This document shows positions 8,368 to 18,428 of a stretch of DNA of 64,000 nt, one piece after another; the first letter of the stretch is position 1, and each line of letters opens with the position of its first letter. The stretch spans positions 62,001 to 126,000 of the forward strand of contig NZ_JAAOIE010000002.1 in the NCBI RefSeq assembly GCF_011326755.1, given 5' to 3'. This DNA comes from Cochlodiniinecator piscidefendens (GTDB lineage: Bacteria; Pseudomonadota; Alphaproteobacteria; Rhodobacterales; Rhodobacteraceae). Made by a program: the position numbers and the translations under genes. The notes below the pieces were generated by a model. It ran no database searches, was not told the DNA's origin, and was given only the letters and a program-made list of their open reading frames with translations.

Positions 8368-10264
8368 GGCGCGCAGAGTAAACGCCGCTACGAATAATCT
8401 GATCTCGACTGAGAACAACGTCGTTCAACTCACAGAAACCATTGATAAAGTCGAGCAGTACACCCGTTTGACCCGCGACATAGTCAACCGATTGGATACG
8501 CTCCCCAAACCTCAACTTGCTAATTAACCCTTGCCGGATTGTGGCATCCAAAATGTAAGTACCAGGGGATACCGTGACGCCATCAATAATGGTTTCCTGC
8601 GTGTAGACGACGAAGGGCGAGAATGCCCCACCAACACCGCTAATCTGGAATTGATCAGCCACAACCACGAAGCTGGACCAAGGGGTGCCGTCCTCTGAGA
8701 TTTCACTACTCAGGGCATATCCCGCAATATGGCCGTTTGAGTTGATGTAGAACTGTATCGAAGCACCCAACCCAGCAATCGCCTGAGAGTGCTGGGTCAC
8801 AGTTGCTGATTGATCGTCCAACGTCGATGACAAGGTGGCAATCTGTGACGCTTGATTGTTGCTTTGCGTCGCAACCAGATTGAGCGCCGAACCAAAGCTC
8901 GCCATTGATCCCGCTGTTTCCGCCTGAAACGCGTCGATTTGCACACCGCGCGCCGTGTCTGCATCAGCACTAATCTGGCGCGATTGCTCCGAATAAGCTT
9001 GCACATTACCGATCTGCACGCCCAATTCGGTTTTATCCGACGCCCGTGCCGTTCCCTCTGCGTCAATTCCGGCCTGCAACTCAGATCGAGCAGCTGCAAG
9101 TCGCTGCGCCTGAAACTCATTTTCCTGCAACCGTGTCAGCGTTGCCCAAATAGACTCTTGCGCAATCCGATCAACTTCATCCCGCAACAGTTCCAGCTCA
9201 TATACGGACTGCACCACGGTCGGGACGTCGATTGTGCTTAGTGTTTGCTGCACCCCCGTCAGAGACGCTTGCAACCCATCAAGCACCGTGCTTTCGACCT
9301 TGGTTGCAATCTCTTGCTGCAAAGCGTCGATGGCCTGAGTAGCGGTCGTAAGCTCTGCCTGCACGCCTTGCACCGATGCCGTGCTGGCTTTCAATTCCAA
9401 ACTGGCATTGAGCGCGTCAACCGCGAGTGACACTTCATTGATTTGGGTCCATACATCATCAAGCGCTGCGAGTTCTGTTGGCGTCAATTGGGCGGACGCA
9501 ATGGCCTGATTGACCTGCACCATGGTTGCTTTGAGTTCCAGCAGGCCCTCAGCCGCCGCGATGCGTTGCCCAACAGAAAACATCTGACCATCCAGACGCG
9601 CAACGCCCTCTATGGTCACTTGCCCGGTTTCTGGATCGACTTTTATCCCAGCGTCAAACATTCGGGTTTCTGCACCAGATAAGCGCGCTACAACCGCAGC
9701 CGACGCCGCCGCCAAGCGATCCATATCAGAGACCGCATTCGCGAGGTGATGCTCTGCATTGGCCGTGCTGTCTTCGAGACTCGCAATCCGCGCCGTTGCC
9801 GGCACAAATTCAGTTTCAGTGAAGGTGGCAATTGCAGCTTGCGCGCGCGCAGTTGCATCCGCGCCTATCGCTTCCCACAAACGACCCGACGTGTCCGGAT
9901 CTTCGACACTCTCATCTGAATAGACAATCGTTTCCGCAACGGGCAATGACAGCACATTTCCAGCGCCCCGCGCGCGCACCTCAATGCGATACGCGCCAAA
10001 ATCAGAAAGGGCGATGTCGCAACGGTTGCGTTGCGACGTTTCAATCCGCTGGCGCTTGCCAGACGGCAGAACCACCGACACTTGATATTCTGGAACGTCG
10101 CTTAGGTCTTCTGCAATCCATTCCACATCTACAACAACACGCGTCGGAGCAATCTTTTCCATCACCCGCACCGACACCAAGCGCGGCGCATTGGGGCGAT
10201 CATCAGAGGCACCAATGCCGTTGATCACAGGGGTATAAACACCGATCTCACCTTGATCTGCCAA
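8360..10264 (-). pseudogene. Prophage tail-tip (J-like) protein, C-terminal part
   Basis: The 634-codon frame begins with a fibronectin-like segment (PNAPRLVSVRV, then VVDVEWIAEDLSDVPEYQVSV), runs through long helical Ala/Gln-rich coiled-coil sequence (about residues 130-500) and ends with a DUF1983-type tail domain (IQFYINSNGHIAGYAL). It matches the C-terminal half of phage host-specificity or tail-tip J proteins. Its N-terminus is not a real start: the text ADQGEIGVYTP continues the upstream fragment in a shifted frame, so the two pieces come from one gene. The 3' end runs into the muramidase fragment. Confidence 0.75.
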
Positions 10265-11177
10265 ACACCTCAGGGGCCGCAGGAACGCCCTTCAGCGTGG
10301 CTTGTAAATCTTCGCTGTGGTGAATGCTGGCAATCAAAAGTTCTAAGGTTTCTTCACCCATACGTTTGATCAAAACGAGATCATCATATTGAACACTATG
10401 AACGTCGTCACCGCCGATGATATTCCAAGAAAAACAACGCTGTGTGGTGACTGGCTCAACCAACACCCTAAGTTCTTCCAACCTATCAATGCGCAGGAAC
10501 AGGCAGTAGGTTCCCGCCTCTACATCAAACGGTTCATCCAGCGTGATCTGCTCATCATTCACCACCCCAACCACGCGCGCAGAGCCAACGCCAACAATCG
10601 GAACGTCATGCACAACGCGCACCTTGTCGCCCATGTTGCAGCGCAAATGGTCGAGGTCGGATTTCCACTCAAATTCCTCTGGGCGCAAAATGGCTTGGGC
10701 CATGTGATAGCGCGCTAAACGCCACGCATTGCCACCGTCAAATTCTTGGGCGGTGATCACCACACCGGGCAATTCTAAGGTTTCAAATTCGGTGGCATTG
10801 TCCGGCCCATAGCCATCAGCATAAACAACCAGCTCATCCTGTTGCCATTCCATCGCCTCAGACATCACACGCACCCGAAACCCATGAATGGGCTTGGGAA
10901 ACGTTACACGACCAATAAAGCCATAGGTATTGCGCGTGCCAAATTGCTGCACAACCAGCCCCGCCGCCCCATCTCGAATGACGGAATATTTCAAATCGCG
11001 AAGCGTGCGACGGGCGCGACCTGTTGCGGCGATCAGGTCAAGCACTTCCGCAACCGTAGTTGCCTGATCAATCACCGTGTCACAGGTCCAATGTGGTTCC
11101 TCAGTTGCCCAAGCCAGCAAATCGCCAAGCTGAAGCCGTGCCGCCGCTAAAGGTTTATTGAGCATCGGCCCCATCAA
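10248..11177 (-). pseudogene. Prophage tail-tip (J-like) protein, N-proximal fragment
   Basis: The 309-codon frame holds the middle of a J-type tail-tip protein (TLRDLKYSVIRD, QFGTRNTYGFIGRV, AWRLARYHMAQAILRPEEF and a beta-rich stretch ending PAAPEVF). It ends at 10248 after a switch of frame; the next fragment continues the protein 17 bases earlier in another frame. The true N-terminal domain is absent upstream of 11177, so the gene is truncated as well as frameshifted. Head, packaging, replication and integrase genes are not found, so this is only the last third of a prophage. Confidence 0.75.
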
Positions 11178-11334
11178 CGCGCGCGCATACGCTCAAGATG
11201 CATGGCGGGACATCGATCCATCACCCAATACGATGATCTTTGGCCCCGAGATTAGAAAAACTCCACAGAATTGGCAAATTCCCGACCTCTCAATATATCG
11301 ACTAAAACAAGGGTCACAGCCTACGCTACAAATG

Positions 11335-11359
11335 TTGGCGTAACTATATATTACGCAAA
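11335..11359. promoter_or_regulatory. LysR-type operator candidate, site 1
   Basis: TTGGCGTAA and TTACGCAAA flank a 7-base spacer (CTATATA), a near-perfect dyad of the T-N11-A kind bound by LysR-type regulators. Its centre is 80 bp before the MttB start codon at 11427. The core GCGTAA-N7-TTACGC recurs upstream of the LysR gene (18379) and of the transporter operon (21910). Confidence 0.6.
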
Positions 11360-11426
11360 CCCGCAATTTTTTGGAATGTTGTGATCTTTCCAATACCACC
11401 TAGTGTTACGGTGCAAGGAGATTTCC

Positions 11427-12971
11427 ATGACCAAAACACTAGCCAAAAAACCTGCAAGAAGCCGTCGCGGTGGGGCATCGTCCCGACGCCAAGAAAGGCT
11501 CTTTGGGCCAGTGGTTTATCGCCCGCACGCTACTAGAAACATCCCAACATACGATTTATTGCAAAGCGATGGGATAGAAGCTCTTGATGACTATGCAATG
11601 CAAATCCTGGAAACGACTGGAATAGAATTTCGGGACGATGTTTCCGCTGAAATTTGGTCCAAAGCTGGTGCTGAAGTTGAAGGCCACAGAATTCGCATCC
11701 CAAGAGAATTGATACGCAAGCTCATTTCAACTGTTCCTTCAGAGTTCACCTATCACGCACGCAACCCTGATAGGACAGTGAAAGTTGGTGGGCGAAATAT
11801 GATTTTCGGCCCAGCATACGGGACGCCAAATCTGATTGATCTAGAAGGTGTACGCAGACAAGCCACTGTTGAAGACATGCGCATGATCATGAAGATACAC
11901 CAAGTTAATCCGGCAGTACAATACAACGGCGGATACACATTGGAACCCATGGATTTAGACGTTCCGATACGTCACCTACACATGGTCGAGTCGAGCTTTA
12001 ATTTAACAGATAAACCCATAATGGGATCACCTCAATCTGACTATCAAGCCCGCGATAGCATCGACATGGCGAAGATTGTATTTGGTGACGAGTTTATGGA
12101 TCAAAACGTCTGTATGGCCGCGATCTTCAACTGCAATTCACCTCTTGTCTGGGATCAAACACAGCTTGATTCAATGCGGGTTTATGCAGCAAACAATCAA
12201 ACACTTTACCTTTCGCCTTTTGTTTTGTTTGGGGCGTCAACGCCTGTCCATACCCTTGCCAGTACTGCCCAAATTGTAGCCGAGGCATTGGCGGGTGTCG
12301 CATTTACGCAGATCATTCGCCCGGGCTGTCGTGCGGTTATGGGTGTCGCGCCAATGGGGGTTTATATGAAAACGGGTTCACCTGTTTTCGGATCTCCCGA
12401 GGTCGCGCTCATGATGTACGCATATGGGCAAATGGCACGATATTACGGCATTCCTTGGCGTACCAACGGGGCAAAAACCGGCGCTAAGCAAGAAGACCTA
12501 TACGCAGGATATGATTCAATAATGAAGGTCTATCCAGCAATACTCGGCGGGTGCAATGTCCTAACCCATTGCGGCGGTACACTCGAAGGTTCGCTTTGTG
12601 TGTCTATGGGCAAATTGGCTGCCGACGGTCAACAACTTCAAAGCTTTTACAAGATGCTCGAAGGGGTCACGACCGATAGCATGAATGCAATGGCACGAGA
12701 TCTAGCAAAAGTTGGTCCGGGAGGGCATTTCTTTGACGAAGATTATACACGTGAACACCTGCCCTTCCTGGATGAAATTCAAGACAATGAGCGCTACGAC
12801 TCTTGGGTAGCTACCGGTTCAAAAACCGTAGGGGAGCGTGGCCGCGAATGGTGCAAATCGATGCTGGATCGGTATGAACAAGAACGCCCCACCATAGACA
12901 TTGCGAAACAAGAAGAACTGCGTGCATTTGTTGTCCGCAGAGAAACCGAAATTGCGGCAGGACAACTTTGA
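11427..12971 (+). CDS. MttB-family (non-pyrrolysine) methyltransferase, copy 1
   Basis: The 514-residue protein belongs to the trimethylamine methyltransferase MttB superfamily (COG5598). It shows PTYDLL near residue 40, PSEFTYHARNPDRTVKVGG, FGPAYGTPN, NCNSPLVWD, SPFVLFGASTPVHTLA and GGCNVLTHCGGTLEG. The frame has no internal TAG, so it is one of the homologues without pyrrolysine; studied members demethylate betaines (glycine, proline or carnitine betaine) to a corrinoid protein. The start at ATG 11427 follows GCAAGGAG; an upstream start at 11403 has no such site. The basic N-terminus (RSRRGGASSRR) is typical of Rhodobacterales members. It opens a four-gene operon. No corrinoid protein lies nearby. 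The substrate is not known. Confidence 0.85.
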   Translation: MTKTLAKKPARSRRGGASSRRQERLFGPVVYRPHATRNIPTYDLLQSDGIEALDDYAMQILETTGIEFRDDVSAEIWSKAGAEVEGHRIRIPRELIRKLISTVPSEFTYHARNPDRTVKVGGRNMIFGPAYGTPNLIDLEGVRRQATVEDMRMIMKIHQVNPAVQYNGGYTLEPMDLDVPIRHLHMVESSFNLTDKPIMGSPQSDYQARDSIDMAKIVFGDEFMDQNVCMAAIFNCNSPLVWDQTQLDSMRVYAANNQTLYLSPFVLFGASTPVHTLASTAQIVAEALAGVAFTQIIRPGCRAVMGVAPMGVYMKTGSPVFGSPEVALMMYAYGQMARYYGIPWRTNGAKTGAKQEDLYAGYDSIMKVYPAILGGCNVLTHCGGTLEGSLCVSMGKLAADGQQLQSFYKMLEGVTTDSMNAMARDLAKVGPGGHFFDEDYTREHLPFLDEIQDNERYDSWVATGSKTVGERGREWCKSMLDRYEQERPTIDIAKQEELRAFVVRRETEIAAGQL

Positions 12972-12972
12972 T

Positions 12973-13902
12973 ATGGATATTTTGTTTATCTGGGATGGCG
13001 GCGATACAGACCGATGGGCCAAAGCGCTTTCCGAAACTTTGGGAGACGTCCGGTTTCATGTATATCCCAATGTTGGCGACAAGACCAAGATCGACTATGC
13101 GCTTGTTTGGTTGCCCCCATTGGGCGAACTCAAAACCTACCCGTACCTAAAAGGCATCTTCTCTATCGGGGCCGGTGCATCTCATATTTTGCGCGATCCT
13201 GACTTACCCGAAAGTGTCCCGGTTGTACGGTTGGTTGATAACACTTCGGTTCATGACATGTGGCTTTATGCGTGCCATTGGATTTTACACTATCATCGAC
13301 ACTTTGACCTCTATCAAACCCATCAAAGCGCACGCACTTGGGATCGCCAAAAGGTTTTAACACCCGGTCAACGCAAAGTTGGCGTGTTGGGGCTTGGCGC
13401 AATTGGGGGCTATATAGCACAAAATGCTGCCAAGATGGGGTTTAACACAATAGGTTGGAGCCGTACACAAAAAGAGATTGATGGCGTAACCTGCATGAAC
13501 GGCGATGAAGGACTGAACAGCGTCCTCCGTCAGTCGGACATCTTAATCAACATGCTCCCTGCTACCCCACAAACCTGTGGGCTTTTGAATCGCGAAAGAT
13601 TGGCAATGATGCCCAAAGGCGCGTCACTTATCAACATGGGGCGCGGCGATATTTTGGACAATGCGGCACTGATCGCAGCACTTGATTCAGGGGCGCTAAA
13701 CGGTGCGACTCTTGATGTGTTCGATGTTGAACCCTTGCCGCAAGACAACGCGTTTTGGTCCCATCCCAAAGTCAAGGTAACTCCGCACGCTGCGGGGCCA
13801 ACAAACGAAGCAAGTGCGCCGCATCAGATTGCAAGCGATATCCTACGGTTGGAACACGGGAAAATACCATCTCATGCAGTCAATCCGAATGCGGGGTATT
13901 GA
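12973..13902 (+). CDS. D-2-hydroxyacid dehydrogenase, GhrA-like (copy 1)
   Basis: A 309-residue NAD(P)-dependent reductase of the glyoxylate/hydroxypyruvate reductase A type. The Rossmann motif is GVLGLGAIGG (about residues 137-146), and the catalytic residues are Arg224 (MGRGD), Glu253 (VEPLP) and His272 (TPHAAGP). The start follows the MttB stop by one base, so the two are co-transcribed and probably coupled. A second copy of exactly the same length, with these residues at the same positions, closes the cluster at 25946. It probably interconverts a 2-oxoacid and a D-2-hydroxyacid made from the substrate; the true substrate is unknown. Confidence 0.88.
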   Translation: MDILFIWDGGDTDRWAKALSETLGDVRFHVYPNVGDKTKIDYALVWLPPLGELKTYPYLKGIFSIGAGASHILRDPDLPESVPVVRLVDNTSVHDMWLYACHWILHYHRHFDLYQTHQSARTWDRQKVLTPGQRKVGVLGLGAIGGYIAQNAAKMGFNTIGWSRTQKEIDGVTCMNGDEGLNSVLRQSDILINMLPATPQTCGLLNRERLAMMPKGASLINMGRGDILDNAALIAALDSGALNGATLDVFDVEPLPQDNAFWSHPKVKVTPHAAGPTNEASAPHQIASDILRLEHGKIPSHAVNPNAGY

Positions 13903-13905
13903 CGT

Positions 13906-15450
13906 ATGACCAATGAAACAGGCGCTCATTTTCTGCTAGAAAACCTCTTAAAATCGGGTGTCGACACCTGCTTTGCCAATCCTGGCACGTCAGAGATGCA
14001 TCTGACCGCAGCTATGGAAGACTATCCAGATGTGACCAAGGTTCTTTGCCTATTCGAAGGTGGGGCGACCGGTGCCGCTGACGGGTACGCGCGCATGACC
14101 CGAAAACCTGCGGCGACCTTATTGCATTTAGGGCCAGGGCTCGCGAACGGGTTGGCCAATTTGCACAACGCCAAGAAAGCCGGTTCTTCTATGATCAACA
14201 TAGTTGGCGATCATACGACATTTCACAAAAAATATGACGCCCCTTTAAACTCTGACGTTGAAGGCACCGCGCGGCCATATTCTGATTGGGTAAAAACCAC
14301 ACAAGGACCGGGCACCCTAGGAACCGACGCAGCTGAGGCGATAGCTGCTGCCAAATCACATGGCGGCCAAATCGCAACCCTAATTATCCCGGCAGATGTC
14401 GCCTGGAGCGAACGTGATGCTGAGCTGGTATATGTCACTCCCACCCAACAGGCCCCTGAAAGCGCCGCGATTGAACAAGCTCTTCAATGGCTACAAAATG
14501 GAAAACCTACGGGGATTATATTAGGGCAAGATGCTCTTTTCGGCGAGGGTTTGAAATTGGCGGGCCAAATTGCAGCCGGTTCTGGGGCGACATTGCTTAG
14601 TCCCTATGCGTCTGCACGGACTGAACGTGGTTATGATTTGCCTGAAACAACGCGGATCCCCTTCCCCGTTGATGCCGCAGTTGCTACTCTTTCTCGGTTC
14701 GAGCAGTTGATTTTAATCGGTGCAGATGAACCTGTGGCCTTTTTCGCTTATCCAGGGAAACCCAGCCGCGTCGCCCCAGAAACAGCAAAACTAATGTCTG
14801 TCGCCACGCCGAGAGACGACATTGGGCGCGCGCTCAAACAACTTGCCACTCTTATTGGGCCCGCAAAATCACCCACCCCAGAGTCGCTCAATGTCCCTGT
14901 GTCCGCTGGGGCTTTGACGCCTGATTTACTAACGGATGTTGTCGCCGCGTCGGTAACCGAGGGTCTGATCATCGTCGACGAAGGCGTTACCTCTACACGC
15001 AGCTTTTTCGGCAAATCCGCTGGATGTCCCCGCCATGATTATCTCGTAAATGTGGGCGGCTCTATCGGCGCTGGTCTTCCGCTGGCACTTGGGGCAGGAA
15101 TTGCGTGTCCAGATCGTCCCGTTTTATGCCTGAGTGGAGATGGCAGTGCCGCATTTACCTTGCAGGCCTTGTGGAGCATGGCACGCCATAATCTCAATGT
15201 GACAACAATCATCTGTGCGAACAACAGTTATGAGATTCTCAAGGGTGAAATGTTTCGCGTTGGGGCTATGACACCAGATGGGCCAAAGAATCCACTTCTT
15301 GAGCTTGATGGACCCTGTATGAATTGGGTCTCTTTGGCCGAAGGTTTTGGCGTTTCAGCCCAACGTTGCGAAACGGCAGAAGATCTAACCGCGGTGCTAC
15401 AAACTAGCCTCGCGTCCCCCGGCCCCTATTTGATCGAAGCCGCACTATGA
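13906..15450 (+). CDS. Thiamine diphosphate-dependent enzyme, acetolactate synthase/benzoylformate decarboxylase-like
   Basis: The 514-residue protein has the three-domain layout of the ThDP decarboxylase/ligase family: an N-terminal PYR domain with NPGTSEMH and the activating Glu51 in CLFEGGATGAADGYAR, a middle domain, and a C-terminal PP domain with GDGSAAFTLQALWS and the distal NNSYEI metal-binding motif. It belongs to the catabolic acetolactate-synthase-like group seen in proteobacteria, not biosynthetic IlvB (no small subunit follows). It may decarboxylate a 2-oxoacid produced by the adjacent dehydrogenase or oxidase. It starts 3 bases after the GhrA-like gene and overlaps the next gene by ATGA. 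Confidence 0.85.
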   Translation: MTNETGAHFLLENLLKSGVDTCFANPGTSEMHLTAAMEDYPDVTKVLCLFEGGATGAADGYARMTRKPAATLLHLGPGLANGLANLHNAKKAGSSMINIVGDHTTFHKKYDAPLNSDVEGTARPYSDWVKTTQGPGTLGTDAAEAIAAAKSHGGQIATLIIPADVAWSERDAELVYVTPTQQAPESAAIEQALQWLQNGKPTGIILGQDALFGEGLKLAGQIAAGSGATLLSPYASARTERGYDLPETTRIPFPVDAAVATLSRFEQLILIGADEPVAFFAYPGKPSRVAPETAKLMSVATPRDDIGRALKQLATLIGPAKSPTPESLNVPVSAGALTPDLLTDVVAASVTEGLIIVDEGVTSTRSFFGKSAGCPRHDYLVNVGGSIGAGLPLALGAGIACPDRPVLCLSGDGSAAFTLQALWSMARHNLNVTTIICANNSYEILKGEMFRVGAMTPDGPKNPLLELDGPCMNWVSLAEGFGVSAQRCETAEDLTAVLQTSLASPGPYLIEAAL

Positions 15451-16859
15451 AGATGACGACGGCAATCCACCTTTCAACCAAACTAAATGCGTTGCTTGGC
15501 CCCAAAGGCTGGCTAGATGATCCTGCAGATGTTTCACGATTCTGTTCGGATTGGGCTGGGCGAGAACGGGCCACACCAATCGGTGTGGCTTGTCCTACCA
15601 CGACACAAGATGTTTCTGCTGTTGTAACGGCCTGCAACGAACATGGAATAGCTATTATTCCTCAGGGCGGGCGTACAGGTTTGGTACTCGGGAACATCCC
15701 CCATAGCGAAAACTCTATTATACTTTCCCTGTGTAGAATGAACCGGATTTCTCCTATTACTGCTGGCGATTTTTGTGTCGAAACCGAAGCAGGGGCCCTG
15801 CTGGGCGATTTGCACACCACACTAGAAGACACAGAGCTGATGTTCCCTGTGCATTTGGGTTCAGAAGGGAGCGCGCAAATTGGCGGCCTGATTGCCACAA
15901 ATGCTGGCGGGAACATGGCCTTTCGATTTGGCATGATGCAAGATCAGGTGCTCGGTTTAGAGGTTGTCTTGCCTGATGGTCGGATTTGGGATGGGGTGCG
16001 TTCGTTGATCAAAGACAACGCCGGTTTTCATCTGCGTAGGTTGTTTTGCGGTTCCGAAGGGCGGCTTGGTATCATCACCCGTGCGACCCTGCGACTTCAT
16101 GCGGCACCGCGAAATAGAGCAACTGCATTTTTGGCCTTTTCCGACACTCAAGCGGCGTTGAATTTCAGCACCCATGTAAGATTGAATCTCGGTGAGATCG
16201 TTACCGGGATGGAGTTCATCACGGACACTGTGATGGGCATGACGCTCTCTCACATCCCAGAGCTAATTTTCCCTCTCGAAGCCCGTGCGGACACCTACCT
16301 CCTTATTGAGTTGTCGTCTGCAGTAGATAGCCTTGATCTCACAGAATTGCTGGAAAATGCGTTTGTGCGTGGCTATGAAGACCAACAGGTTCTTGATGGT
16401 GTCATTGCTCAAAATGAAGCCCAACGTGAAGCGCTTTGGCGTTTGCGCGAAGAATTACCCGAAGGGCAAAAGCGGGATGGTGCGCAGCTCAAGCATGATG
16501 TTTCGGTTCCTGTAAGCCGAATTGCCGAATTTCTCCAGACCACAGATGCCAAAGCGAAATCTTTAAATCCAAACCTCAGAATCTGTGCCTTTGGGCATAT
16601 GGGTGACGGGAATATTCACTACAATTATTCTTCGGCCCACGCTGGAAGCACGATTGCTGACGCATCCGCTCTTTCCCGATTGGTTTATGATCAAATTGCT
16701 CAATTTGGGGGATCTTTTGCAGCCGAACATGGGCTTGGCCACAAGAAAACAAACTTGGCTGATGACGAACGCTCTACCGTCGAGCGCGATCTCATGCGCT
16801 CGCTGCGGCAGGCTTTGAACCCCGAAAATTTAATGAACCCTGATGTGGTCATAAACTAG
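15447..16859 (+). CDS. FAD-linked oxidase, GlcD/D-2-hydroxyacid dehydrogenase family
   Basis: A 470-residue flavoenzyme of the vanillyl-alcohol-oxidase fold: an FAD-binding part with PQGGRTGLVLGN (about residues 71-82) and HLGSEGSAQIGGLIATNAGG, and a C-terminal cap with CAFGHMGDGNIHYN and AAEHGLGHKK, residues that in the family bind the metal and the hydroxyacid carboxylate. Members oxidise D-lactate, glycolate or D-2-hydroxyglutarate. The ATG overlaps the stop of the ThDP gene, so this is the last gene of the operon. Together with the GhrA-like reductase it points to a 2-hydroxyacid/2-oxoacid intermediate. Confidence 0.88.
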   Translation: MKMTTAIHLSTKLNALLGPKGWLDDPADVSRFCSDWAGRERATPIGVACPTTTQDVSAVVTACNEHGIAIIPQGGRTGLVLGNIPHSENSIILSLCRMNRISPITAGDFCVETEAGALLGDLHTTLEDTELMFPVHLGSEGSAQIGGLIATNAGGNMAFRFGMMQDQVLGLEVVLPDGRIWDGVRSLIKDNAGFHLRRLFCGSEGRLGIITRATLRLHAAPRNRATAFLAFSDTQAALNFSTHVRLNLGEIVTGMEFITDTVMGMTLSHIPELIFPLEARADTYLLIELSSAVDSLDLTELLENAFVRGYEDQQVLDGVIAQNEAQREALWRLREELPEGQKRDGAQLKHDVSVPVSRIAEFLQTTDAKAKSLNPNLRICAFGHMGDGNIHYNYSSAHAGSTIADASALSRLVYDQIAQFGGSFAAEHGLGHKKTNLADDERSTVERDLMRSLRQALNPENLMNPDVVIN

Positions 16860-16885
16860 CCGGGCCAAAGCTGCAGCGTCTTTGA

Positions 16886-18202
16886 TTAAAATTCATCCCT
16901 CGCGGCAAAATGCAATTTGGCGCGCTGAAAAGCGATCCCCAGATCAAGAAACGGCCGAGGCGGCAAGCGGCGTGCCTCGGGCAACGAGAGCTGCAAATCA
17001 AGCAATTGGCTATCGTGGCCTTCCATCAAATCTGCCAACAAGCGGCCGCTGGCAGTACCTCTGGTCATTGGTGACACATCATTTGTAAGAACAGCAAAAA
17101 GCCCGGGCTGAATTTCGCCAAAAATGGACCCATCATTCCACGTGAAAGCCATGATCCCCCCCCAGCTGTGTTCAAAGGGTAAATTTGCCAACTCAGGCCA
17201 TCGCGCGCGCAACGATTTTCGGTGCAAGTCGGCAATCGGACCTGAAACAGTTTTCCCCGAAACTGGCCCATTGGGGGTATGGTGAAAATAATTTCGCACG
17301 AAGAGTCGTTTGTCTTCCGTCAGGCGAATTGTTGCCCCATATTCTGACCCCCCTAAAAGACCAAAGGCCTCCCCCGTTCCCAGTTGTGCCAATTGCGCAT
17401 TGTTCAGGGGTGCAGTTAGGCTTCCGTAGGTTGCCATCGGCACGATACGCCCTTTACCGATTCCAAAATGACGTAGAAAAACCCCGGCGGCCAGAACAAC
17501 CCGATCACAATAAATTTCTCCCTCAGGTGTTTTGACCACATATCCCCCACTTGCGATTTTCTCTACTTCAGTCACGGGGCTGTCTTCGAATAATTCGACA
17601 TTCAAAGGTAAATGTTGGGCACATCCTCGCATTAATGCGGCCGGATTTACGAGTGCATTCCCCGGGGTGTGCAATCCTCGACTATAAAACCGCGTCCCAA
17701 TCCTGCTTTCCATTTGGTCCGCGTCCAACCAAGTCCGTTCTAGATCAAGTTGTTCAAGTGTTTGCGCTATTTCATCAATGTGTTTTTCGCCATCCGGTCC
17801 GGCAGCGCCATAAAAACGCCCGGCTTCGCTCCAATCGCATTGAATTTGAAATTTTTCTACTCGATTTCTAAGATCACTCAACCCTGAGGCCCAAAGTTTC
17901 ATGTTTCGTTTTAGGATGTCTATCCTCTTGGGTGGCCCATGAGAATGCACATTTAGCATAAAGCCTGCATTTCGCCCCGAAGCGCCAAAACCTGCCCTCT
18001 CAGCGTCTATTAGTATCGTTTTATCATCTGGGCACAGCTCGCCTAAGCGAAACGCTGTCGCAATCCCACACACGCCTGCGCCAACAACCACATTGCGCGC
18101 AGATTTGCGGCCATTCAATACTTTCGGAGGAGGGCCAGATTGTAGAATATGCCACCATCCGTTACTGTCAGTATGTTTAGGAATTACAGATGGTTGAAGC
18201 AT
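16886..18202 (-). CDS. DAO-family FAD-dependent oxidoreductase (PuuB/OrdL-like)
   Basis: The 438-residue protein has the dinucleotide-binding motif VVVGAGVCGIATAFRLGEL at about residues 37-55, the FAD motif GFGASGRNAGF and a C-terminal GGIMAFTWNDG region. It is related to glycine/D-amino acid oxidases and gamma-glutamylputrescine oxidase, enzymes that oxidise secondary or primary amines with release of aldehyde. It is convergent with the preceding operon and divergent from the LysR gene, from which it is 226 bp away. In this setting it could oxidise an N-methyl amine left after the first demethylation. The ribosome binding site before ATG 18202 is weak. Confidence 0.85.
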   Translation of the reverse strand: MLQPSVIPKHTDSNGWWHILQSGPPPKVLNGRKSARNVVVGAGVCGIATAFRLGELCPDDKTILIDAERAGFGASGRNAGFMLNVHSHGPPKRIDILKRNMKLWASGLSDLRNRVEKFQIQCDWSEAGRFYGAAGPDGEKHIDEIAQTLEQLDLERTWLDADQMESRIGTRFYSRGLHTPGNALVNPAALMRGCAQHLPLNVELFEDSPVTEVEKIASGGYVVKTPEGEIYCDRVVLAAGVFLRHFGIGKGRIVPMATYGSLTAPLNNAQLAQLGTGEAFGLLGGSEYGATIRLTEDKRLFVRNYFHHTPNGPVSGKTVSGPIADLHRKSLRARWPELANLPFEHSWGGIMAFTWNDGSIFGEIQPGLFAVLTNDVSPMTRGTASGRLLADLMEGHDSQLLDLQLSLPEARRLPPRPFLDLGIAFQRAKLHFAARDEF

Positions 18203-18378
18203 GTTATTCGTTCGCTTTCTTGCGCTGCTTTGGAAGTAAAAACTTCCATTATTTGTTTGCAGTTTAGCCTCAAAGTTGCGAGACTATTTTATCTACCACG
18301 CATAACTATTTGCGCGCTTTTCACAGATATACTTGCACGGTTTTTATCCTCTTCTGAAAAAGAAAAATGTCGCGCAGA

Positions 18379-18397
18379 GGGTAATCGTGGATTACGC
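18379..18397. promoter_or_regulatory. LysR-type operator candidate, site 2
   Basis: GGGTAA and TTACGC flank seven bases (TCGTGGA), the second copy of the 19-bp dyad. It lies 41 bp (centre) before the LysR start codon and 186 bp from the start of the divergent DAO gene, a position suited to autoregulation of the LysR gene. Confidence 0.55.
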
Positions 18398-18428
18398 TGT
18401 AATTAAAATAAACACGAACGAGGAACGC

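Noticed and set aside
8360-11177. The tail-tip gene split as a programmed frameshift
   Set aside because: No slippery sequence was seen at the junction, the N-terminus is missing too, and the neighbouring genes are decayed.
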